DNA of 10,744 nucleotides, from positions 1 through 10,744 of the forward strand of contig JAHEEY010000122.1 in assembly GCA_024640485.1 (NCBI GenBank), in the 5' to 3' direction. Positions within the stretch are counted from its first letter, which is position 1. The number at the start of each line of letters is the position of its first letter. A program made the translations under genes and the position numbers. The notes below the pieces were generated by a model. That model saw only the letters and a program-made list of their open reading frames with translations. It did no database searches and was not told where the DNA came from. Source of the stretch: Chloroflexota bacterium. GTDB lineage: Bacteria; Chloroflexota; Anaerolineae; Promineifilales; Promineifilaceae. Positions 5,430 through 10,744 of this stretch are shown one piece after another.

Positions 5430-8339
5430 TCAGGCGTAATCTTCGATGGGAATACAGGCGCAAATCAAATTGCGGTCACCGTAGACATCGTCTACCCGGC
5501 CGACTGCCGGCCAAAACTTGGCTTGCTTGACCCAATCTGTGGGGAAAGCGGCTTGTTCCCGGCTGTAGGCACGATCCCAATTGTTATCCATCACCGCGGC
5601 CGCGGTATGGGGGGCACCGGTGAGCACATTGCTGTCATGATCCGCCTCGCCTGCCTCTATGGCGTGGATTTCCTGACGGATGGAGATCATGGCGTCACAG
5701 AAACGATCCAGCTCCTCCTTGGACTCGCTCTCGGTCGGCTCGATCATCAAGGTGCCGGGCACCGGGAATGACATGGTTGGGGCATGGAAACCGTAATCCA
5801 TCAGCCGCTTGGCGACGTCGTTGACAGCTACGAACGGCTTCAATGGACGTAGATCGATGATGCACTCATGAGCGACACGGCCGTTGCTTCCCTTGTAGAG
5901 TACCGGGAAATGGGGGTCGAGCCGCTGAGCGATGTAGTTGGCATTCAAGATCGCCACCTGGGTGGCCTGCTTGAGCCCTTCAGCGCCCATCATAGCGATG
6001 TAGGCGTAAGAAATTGTCAGCACGCTGGCACTGCCCCAAGGCGCGGCTGAAACCGGGCCAATAGCCTGCTTGCCGCCGACACCTTCTACCAATGGATGGC
6101 CGGGCAGGAAAGGAGCCAGGTGATCATTGACACAGATGGGTCCCATTCCAGGGCCGCCGCCGCCATGAGGAATGGCGAAGGTCTTGTGCAGATTCAAATG
6201 GCAGACATCAGCGCCAAAGTCGCCAGGGCGGCACAAGCCTACCTGAGCGTTCATGTTGGCCCCATCGAGATAAACCATGCCGCCATTGTCATGGACGATT
6301 TGGCAGATCTCTACGATCGATTCTTCAAAAACGCCGTGGGTGGAAGGGTAAGTAACCATGACTGCGGACAGATTCTCAGCGTACTGTTCCGCCTTGGCCC
6401 GCAGGTCAGCTACATCGATATTGCCGTGATCATCACAGGCAACCACAACTACCTTCATGCCGGCCATGACAGCACTGGCAGGGTTTGTGCCGTGTGCCGA
6501 GCTGGGGATGAGGCAGATGTCCCGCCCTTTGTCGCCGCGAGCATGATGGTAAGCACGGATGGTCAGCATGCCGGTGTATTCACCTTGAGCGCCGGAGTTG
6601 GGCTGCAGTGAGGTGGCGGTGAAACCGGTGATCTCTGCCAACCATTTCTCCAGCCGGTCGAACATGACCCGGTATCCCTGAGCTTGATCTACAGGAGCGA
6701 AGGGATGGAGAAAAGAGAATCCCGGCCAGGTTACCGACAGCATCTCGGAGGTGGCATTGAGCTTCATGGTACAGGAGCCCAATGGGATCATGGAGTGGGT
6801 CAGCGAGAGATCCCGTGATTCCAGCCGCTTGATGTAGCGCATCATCTCTGATTCTGAATGATAGCTGTTGAACACCGGGTGGGTCAGGTAATCGCTCTGA
6901 CGCGCGTGGGTAGCATCGTAAGCCAGATCAACGGCATCGGCCAGGGCAGCCGTATCGAACTGGCCTGATTCGGCGCCAAAAACCTTGAACAACTGCTCCA
7001 ACTCCCTAACCCGAAGGACTTCATCCAGAGCGACACCCACGGCGCCGTCTTCGTAATAGCGCAGATTGATCTCGGCAGCCAAAGCAGCCGCCTGGATTTC
7101 CGATTGGCTGCGGGGCCCACCGGAGATCTTAAGGGTATCGAAGACTGGGGCATCATTGAGCTGGTAGCCCAACTGCTTCAGCGCGCTGCCAAGTACCGCG
7201 GTCATCAGCCGTAAACGTTGGGCGATCTTCTTGATGCCGTCTGGGCCGTGGTAGACAGCGTACATGGAAGCCATAATCGCCAGCAGAACCTGAGCGGTGC
7301 AGATGTTGCTGGTGGCTCCTTCGCGGCGGATATGCTGCTCACGGGTCTGCAGCGCCAGGCGCATCGCCGGATTGCCGTTGGCATCCAAGGAAACACCAAT
7401 CAGCCGGCCGGGCATCTGCCGGCGGTACTTGTCTTTAGTTGACATAAATGCAGCGTGGGGACCACCGTAGCCAACGGGAACTCCAAAGCGCTGGGTGTTG
7501 CCGATGACCACATCGGCGCCAAATTCGCCAGGGGCGCGCAGCAAGGTCAAGGCCATCAAATCCGCGGCCACTGCCGCTAAAGCGTCGTTCTCATGCGCTT
7601 TAGCGATGAAGGGCTCGTAGTCCAAGACATCACCATTGGTGGATGGGTACTGCAACAGCACGCCAAATGTGGGAACGGTGAAATCATATTGCTGATGATC
7701 GCCAACGATCACCTCAATGCCCAACGGTTCGGCCCGGGTTTGAACCAGGGCGATCGTCTGAGGATGGCAAAGCTCGGAAACAAAAAAGACGTTAGCCTCA
7801 GATTTGCGGGGGCGCTGTCGCAAGCACAATGTCATCGCTTCGGCGGCAGCAGTACCTTCATCCAACAACGAGGCGTTGGCGATTTCCATGCCGGTAAGAT
7901 CGGTAACCATGGTCTGGAAGTTAAGCAGCGCCTCCAGCCGTCCCTGGGCAATTTCCGGTTGGTACGGGGTGTATTGGGTGTACCAGCCAGGATTTTCAAA
8001 GATATTTCGCAAAATGACCGGCGGGGTTACGGTGGCGTGATAGCCAAAGCCGAGAAAAGTACGATAGACCTTGTTCATCCCAGACAGGCGCCGCAGTTCG
8101 GCCAATGAATCGGCTTCACTCAGCGGCGCTTCCAAATTGAGGGAACCAGCGATGCGGATAGCGCTGGGGATGGTCTCATCAATCAAGGCGTCGAGGGTGG
8201 TCAACCCCAGGCTCTGCAGCATTTCGGCCCGGGAAGCTTCGTTGGGGCCGATGTGACGGGCCGCAAAACGATCAGTTGAATTCAAAAGCTGCCGGTTGCC
8301 GCCTGTTGAAGCGCCACCGGTGTTCGTTTGAGTACTCAT
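5430..8339 (-). CDS. gcvP: Glycine dehydrogenase (decarboxylating), P-protein of glycine cleavage
   Basis: This PLP enzyme decarboxylates glycine and passes the aminomethyl group to the lipoyl arm of GcvH. At 969 residues it is the full-length single-chain form, with the gcvPA and gcvPB halves fused, rather than the split form. The PLP-binding lysine is K719 in LHKTFAIPHGGGGPGMGP. MIPLGSCTMKLN at the start of the C-terminal half and the N-terminal RHIGPNEA motif are also typical. GGAG, about seven bases before the ATG at 8339, supports the start. It follows gcvH with a 127-base gap containing a hairpin, and shares the glycine riboswitch-controlled promoter. gcvT (aminomethyltransferase) and lpd (dihydrolipoyl dehydrogenase) are not in the window and must be encoded elsewhere. 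No damage is seen. Confidence 0.98.
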   Translation of the reverse strand: MSTQTNTGGASTGGNRQLLNSTDRFAARHIGPNEASRAEMLQSLGLTTLDALIDETIPSAIRIAGSLNLEAPLSEADSLAELRRLSGMNKVYRTFLGFGYHATVTPPVILRNIFENPGWYTQYTPYQPEIAQGRLEALLNFQTMVTDLTGMEIANASLLDEGTAAAEAMTLCLRQRPRKSEANVFFVSELCHPQTIALVQTRAEPLGIEVIVGDHQQYDFTVPTFGVLLQYPSTNGDVLDYEPFIAKAHENDALAAVAADLMALTLLRAPGEFGADVVIGNTQRFGVPVGYGGPHAAFMSTKDKYRRQMPGRLIGVSLDANGNPAMRLALQTREQHIRREGATSNICTAQVLLAIMASMYAVYHGPDGIKKIAQRLRLMTAVLGSALKQLGYQLNDAPVFDTLKISGGPRSQSEIQAAALAAEINLRYYEDGAVGVALDEVLRVRELEQLFKVFGAESGQFDTAALADAVDLAYDATHARQSDYLTHPVFNSYHSESEMMRYIKRLESRDLSLTHSMIPLGSCTMKLNATSEMLSVTWPGFSFLHPFAPVDQAQGYRVMFDRLEKWLAEITGFTATSLQPNSGAQGEYTGMLTIRAYHHARGDKGRDICLIPSSAHGTNPASAVMAGMKVVVVACDDHGNIDVADLRAKAEQYAENLSAVMVTYPSTHGVFEESIVEICQIVHDNGGMVYLDGANMNAQVGLCRPGDFGADVCHLNLHKTFAIPHGGGGPGMGPICVNDHLAPFLPGHPLVEGVGGKQAIGPVSAAPWGSASVLTISYAYIAMMGAEGLKQATQVAILNANYIAQRLDPHFPVLYKGSNGRVAHECIIDLRPLKPFVAVNDVAKRLMDYGFHAPTMSFPVPGTLMIEPTESESKEELDRFCDAMISIRQEIHAIEAGEADHDSNVLTGAPHTAAAVMDNNWDRAYSREQAAFPTDWVKQAKFWPAVGRVDDVYGDRNLICACIPIEDYA

Positions 8340-8427
8340 TTGATTCTCCAGTGAGTGAGAAAGAGGTCAGCAAACAGCCAAGAACCTGCCTCAGGCTGGG
8401 GCTGCTCGCGAACTACCTGAATAGATA

Positions 8428-8452
8428 ACCGGCAGTGGGCTGCCGGTGTTTT
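8428..8452. other. Hairpin in the gcvH-gcvP intergenic gap
   Basis: ACCGGCAG (8428-8435) and CTGCCGGT (8440-8447) form an 8-bp perfect stem with a TGGG loop. On the plus strand it is followed by GTTTTT, giving a weak terminator shape against antisense transcripts. On the minus (operon) strand there is no U-run, so it is more likely to be an mRNA-stabilising or processing structure protecting the gcvH 3' end. The rest of the 127-base gap holds only the gcvP ribosome binding site. Confidence 0.5.
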
Positions 8453-8466
8453 TGGCAAGAATTGGC

Positions 8467-8856
8467 TTAGTCCCGTGAGTCCAGGTATGCCTGGTAAGCG
8501 GCGGTGTCCATCAGCTCATCAATCTGAGCCGGATCACTCAGCTTGACTTTCACCATCCAGGCTTTGCCGTACGGGTCTTCGTTCACAAGTTCGGGAGAAT
8601 CAATGAGATCTTCATTGATGGCAACAATTTCACCTGAGATCGGCATCAACAAGTCGGCAGCCGCCTTGACAGATTCGACAACCCCAAAGGTCTCGCCGGC
8701 ACTGAAGGAATCACCAACATCAGGCAGTTCCAAATAAACAATGTCTGACAATGAATCTTGTGCGTAGTCAGTGACACCTACGGTCGCTTCATCACCATCA
8801 AGTTTGATCCACTCATCATCTTTGGTATAGCGCAGATTTTCTGGTACTAAACTCAT
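8467..8856 (-). CDS. gcvH: Glycine cleavage system H protein
   Basis: This small lipoylated carrier shuttles the aminomethyl intermediate from GcvP to GcvT. The 129-residue protein has the normal length, and the lipoyl-lysine is K64 in GVVESVKAAADL. The opening NLRYTKDDEWIK matches the family. The start at 8856 is preferred over an in-frame ATG eight codons upstream, because AGGAG (8863-8867) sits six bases before it. A short hairpin (GGCATT/AATGCC, 8870-8884) ends two bases before this ribosome binding site. It is the first gene of the gcvHP unit, directly downstream of the glycine riboswitch. Placing gcvH before gcvP with no gcvT between them is a variant of the more familiar gcvTHP order. 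Confidence 0.97.
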   Translation of the reverse strand: MSLVPENLRYTKDDEWIKLDGDEATVGVTDYAQDSLSDIVYLELPDVGDSFSAGETFGVVESVKAAADLLMPISGEIVAINEDLIDSPELVNEDPYGKAWMVKVKLSDPAQIDELMDTAAYQAYLDSRD

Positions 8857-8906
8857 TTCAATCTCCTGAGGCATTTCCAATGCCGGTATGTAAGGTACCC
8901 AGGTAC

Positions 8907-8947
8907 AAAAAAAGGACGCCTAACAATACTCGCTATTGCTAGCATCC
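8907..8947 (-). terminator. Expression-platform terminator of glycine riboswitch
   Basis: On the minus strand GGATGCTAGCAATA (8947-8934) pairs with TATTGTTAGGCGTCC (8928-8914) with one bulged G and two G-U pairs. The loop is GCGAG and seven T follow (8913-8907). The base of the stem can extend by pairing AGA (8950-8948) with the U-run. That overlaps the 3' strand of the second aptamer's P1 helix (CAGAG, 8951-8947). Glycine binding would therefore weaken the terminator and switch gcvHP on, consistent with known glycine riboswitches. Confidence 0.85.
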
Positions 8948-9140
8948 TCTGTCATTAACCTGAGAGATTCGCCCTTACGGGCTTGCACCTTCGGCGCCAC
9001 CACTCTTTGCCAGAGCAGGTTGGAGCAGCTTTCCAGAGGACCCCCGCTCGTCCGGTCCTTTTGCCTGAGAGTTTCACCAGGCGATTTACCTGGTTTGCCC
9101 CTTCGGCGATCCCTATCAAAGGTTAGGGATTCTCTCCCGA
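8947..9140 (-). ncRNA. Tandem glycine riboswitch (two aptamers)
   Basis: Two glycine aptamers lie in series in the gcvHP 5' leader. Aptamer 1 (about 9140-9031, minus strand) has the conserved blocks GGGAGAGAATCCC, GCCGAAGGGGCAAACC, AAACTCTCAGGCAAAAGGAC and CCTCTGGAAAG. Aptamer 2 (about 9016-8947) has GGCGCCGAAGGTGCAAG, AATCTCTCAGGTTAATGAC and the P1 pair CTCTG/CAGAG. The linker is short, as in known tandem forms. Position ahead of gcvH and a terminator immediately 3' fit an ON switch in which excess glycine induces its own breakdown. The match to the known class is strong. The exact aptamer boundaries are approximate. Confidence 0.95.
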
Positions 9141-9189
9141 ACGGCCGTTTGTCCGTATTCAGATGTTAGTGTGGGTAGATAATAAATCA

Positions 9190-9218
9190 ATTGTACGTCT
9201 GGCAACACCAACTTGCAA
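9190..9218 (-). promoter_or_regulatory. gcvHP promoter
   Basis: On the minus strand TTGCAA (9218-9213) and TACAAT (9195-9190) are separated by 17 bases. The predicted start is about 9183, giving a leader of about 326 bases that carries the whole riboswitch. It is the best match in the region. Confidence 0.65.
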
Positions 9219-9226
9219 GAGGCTGA

Positions 9227-9257
9227 TTGGGTAATTTCCAGGCAGATAGGCTAAAAT
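9227..9257 (+). promoter_or_regulatory. Possible alr promoter (leaderless)
   Basis: TAAAAT (9252-9257) is a good -10 element ending seven bases before the alr ATG, which would put the transcription start at about 9264. The -35 is poor: TTGGGT at 9227-9232 with a 19-base spacer. No Shine-Dalgarno sequence precedes the ATG, so a leaderless mRNA is the consistent reading. This element lies 9 bases beyond the outer edge of the divergent gcv -35, so the two polymerases may compete. Confidence 0.4.
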
Positions 9258-9264
9258 CACGCCT

Positions 9265-10422
9265 ATGTCGATATTCAATCAGCTTACCATCAGCACCAAC
9301 AGCGAATTGGTGCGCCCCACATTTGCGGAGATCAATCTCGATCGCCTGACCGAAAATTACCATGCGATCAGGAAAGCGACGGCGCCAGCCAAAATGATGC
9401 CGATTCTCAAAGCCAACGCTTATGGCCACGGGCTGGTAGAAGTCGCCCGACATGTTGTCTCTCTGGGTGCGGAATATTTGGGTGTGGCTTTCCTGGAAGA
9501 AGGGATTTTGCTCAGAGAATCGGGCATACGCGCCCCCATCCTGGTCCTGGGAGGCATCTTGGGCAACCAGGTGCCCCTTTTCCTGCGCCACGACTTGACC
9601 TTGACCGCGTCCTCTACGGAAAAACTGGCCCAGATTGAAGAGGCTGCCCGCGAGATGGGGGTAACAGCCAAAGTCCACCTTAAGATCGATACCGGTATGG
9701 AACGGATTGGCGTCCATTACTACAACGCGGAAAGCTTGCTGGAAGCTTCCTTGGACTGCCAGCACTGTCTGGTAGAGGGAATTTACTCCCACTTCGCCAA
9801 CGCTGATTCAGCCAGCCTTATCTCCGCCAACGTGCAGCTGAACCGATTCAAACAGGTGCTTTCCTTCTATGAGGAGCGAGGGCTGACCCCTCCTATGCGC
9901 CACATGGCCAACTCAGGCGCCATCCTGCAGATGCCTGACAGCCATTTTGATATGGTAAGGCCGGGCATTTTGCTGTTCGGCGTATACCCGTCCGCAGGCA
10001 GTTCCCACACAATCGCGGTCAAACCCGCCCTCTCCTGGAAATCCCGGGTGGTCTATTTCAAGGTAGTGATGCCCGGCCACCCGATCAGCTACGGCTCCAC
10101 CTGGCAGAGCGACCACATGGTTAGGGTGGTGACCATACCAGTCGGGTACGGAGATGGTTACTTTCGAGCGATGTCGGGAAAGGCGCAGGTGATCATTCGG
10201 GGCAAGCGATATCCGGTAGTGGGCCGGATCTGCATGGACCAGATGATGGTCAACATCGAGTGGGAGACGGCCTACAACGATGATGAGGTCATCCTGATGG
10301 GCCAGGCGGGCGAACAATCGATACGATGCGAAGAGCTGGCCGAATGGGCCGGCACGATTCCCTACGAGATCCTGACCAATATCAACACCCGGGTTCCCAG
10401 AGTATATGTTCGAGATGAATGA
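9265..10422 (+). CDS. alr: Alanine racemase
   Basis: This PLP enzyme interconverts L- and D-alanine in the cytoplasm and supplies D-alanine for peptidoglycan. The 385-residue protein has an N-terminal alpha/beta barrel and a C-terminal beta domain by family. The PLP lysine is K49 in ILKANAYGHG. The catalytic tyrosine of the opposite face is Y276 in ISYGSTW. GYGDGY and GRICMDQMMV are further family signatures. The ATG at 9265 is used because the family usually starts 15-20 residues before the RPTWAEI-type motif (here RPTFAEINLD, beginning at residue 17). No ribosome binding site is visible and the -10 element is adjacent, suggesting leaderless translation. It is divergent from gcvHP and closed by its own terminator, so it is probably monocistronic. 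All key residues are present. Confidence 0.97.
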   Translation: MSIFNQLTISTNSELVRPTFAEINLDRLTENYHAIRKATAPAKMMPILKANAYGHGLVEVARHVVSLGAEYLGVAFLEEGILLRESGIRAPILVLGGILGNQVPLFLRHDLTLTASSTEKLAQIEEAAREMGVTAKVHLKIDTGMERIGVHYYNAESLLEASLDCQHCLVEGIYSHFANADSASLISANVQLNRFKQVLSFYEERGLTPPMRHMANSGAILQMPDSHFDMVRPGILLFGVYPSAGSSHTIAVKPALSWKSRVVYFKVVMPGHPISYGSTWQSDHMVRVVTIPVGYGDGYFRAMSGKAQVIIRGKRYPVVGRICMDQMMVNIEWETAYNDDEVILMGQAGEQSIRCEELAEWAGTIPYEILTNINTRVPRVYVRDE

Positions 10423-10461
10423 TGAATAGGGAAAAGCCGCAGCGGAAAAGATACCTCAAAT

Positions 10462-10511
10462 AAAAAGCGTGAAGCCCCGGACAGGAGGGAACCGGGGCTT
10501 CACACTTTTTT
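10462..10511 (+). terminator. alr terminator, bidirectional
   Basis: A 12-bp perfect stem (GTGAAGCCCCGG 10469-10480 with CCGGGGCTTCAC 10492-10503) closes an 11-base loop. Six T follow at 10506-10511, and five A precede the stem at 10462-10466. It can therefore work on both strands, ending alr and possibly blocking a minus-strand transcript arriving from the right. Confidence 0.92.
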
Positions 10512-10744
10512 GGCGACTTCGAGATAATATTAGCCGCCGCAGTTAAGTAAAAGCTGAATCTAGGATTAGCCGTTGTTAAGTGGTGAAAAATTGCGCCGTT
10601 CAGCATGTCGGGCAGTTCTCAGCTGCAGTTTCACCCCACCCCAACACCAACAAACGGACAACCGTCAATTCGCCATGGCAGCCTCCGGCAGCGGGACACC
10701 GGCACCGGCAGTGGCGGGAAATCAGCATGATGAATAAATCAGCG
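10512..10744. other. Right-end region without a supported gene
   Basis: No convincing coding region, RNA gene or promoter was recognised. An ATGATG at 10727 opens a plus-strand frame (MMNKSA...) running off the window with only a weak GGGA upstream, so it could be the start of a gene. A minus-strand frame open from the edge encodes a Cys-rich stretch (HCRCRCPAAGGCHGEL...), and a 41-codon plus frame at about 10605 contains PTPTPT. Neither has a ribosome binding site or a recognisable family. Confidence 0.3.

Noticed and set aside
5313..8108. Long plus-strand open frames opposite gcvP (5313-5771, 6096-6611, 7593-8108)
   Set aside because: They are antisense shadows of a fully conserved gcvP with no ribosome binding sites or recognisable domains.
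10382..10606. 74-codon minus-strand frame overlapping the alr end
   Set aside because: It is interrupted in concept by the bidirectional terminator at 10462-10511, lacks a ribosome binding site, and has no recognisable family.

Overview
The window looks like a housekeeping stretch of a free-living bacterium with mid-to-high GC content. The best guess is Chloroflexota, for three reasons. It has a membrane protein built from 'NWWALIP' repeats, a single-chain glycine decarboxylase downstream of a tandem glycine riboswitch, and two genes whose start codons sit at or next to the predicted transcription start. The phylum assignment is an inference and is only moderately secure. No mobile element, CRISPR array, tRNA or rRNA was seen.

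Layout, left to right. (1) 14-2312, plus strand: a translationally coupled pair, a MoxR/CoxD-type AAA+ ATPase and a CoxE-type VWA (metal-ion-dependent adhesion site) protein. (2) 2332-3957, plus strand: a complete tyrS transcription unit. It has a strong sigma70-type promoter, a 22-codon leader ORF with a Tyr cluster, an intrinsic terminator in the leader, tyrS itself, and a strong terminator. (3) 3990-5246, minus strand: a polytopic membrane protein of unknown function made of 50-residue tandem repeats, convergent with tyrS. (4) 5347-9218, minus strand: the glycine cleavage operon gcvH-gcvP. Its promoter is followed by a two-aptamer glycine riboswitch and a terminator expression platform, and gcvP is closed by a 14-bp terminator hairpin. 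(5) 9265-10511, plus strand: alr (alanine racemase), divergent from the gcv operon and ended by a bidirectional terminator. (6) 10512-10744: no supported gene.

The main discovery candidate is the tyrS leader. The short ORF at 2370-2438 has three Tyr codons (TAT, TAT, TAC), two of them adjacent. Its last codons (CCGCGT, 2431-2436) are complementary to the 5' arm (ACGCGG, 2499-2504) of a downstream 9-bp terminator hairpin with a U-run. This is the geometry of classical ribosome-mediated attenuation, as in trp, his and pheST leaders, applied to tyrosyl-tRNA synthetase, a gene usually associated with T-box control. No T-box elements were seen.

Functionally, the gcv operon supplies the P and H proteins of glycine cleavage (the T and L proteins must lie elsewhere) and is set to switch on with glycine. 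alr makes D-alanine for peptidoglycan. tyrS charges tRNA-Tyr. The MoxR/VWA pair probably remodels or inserts metal into an unidentified client.
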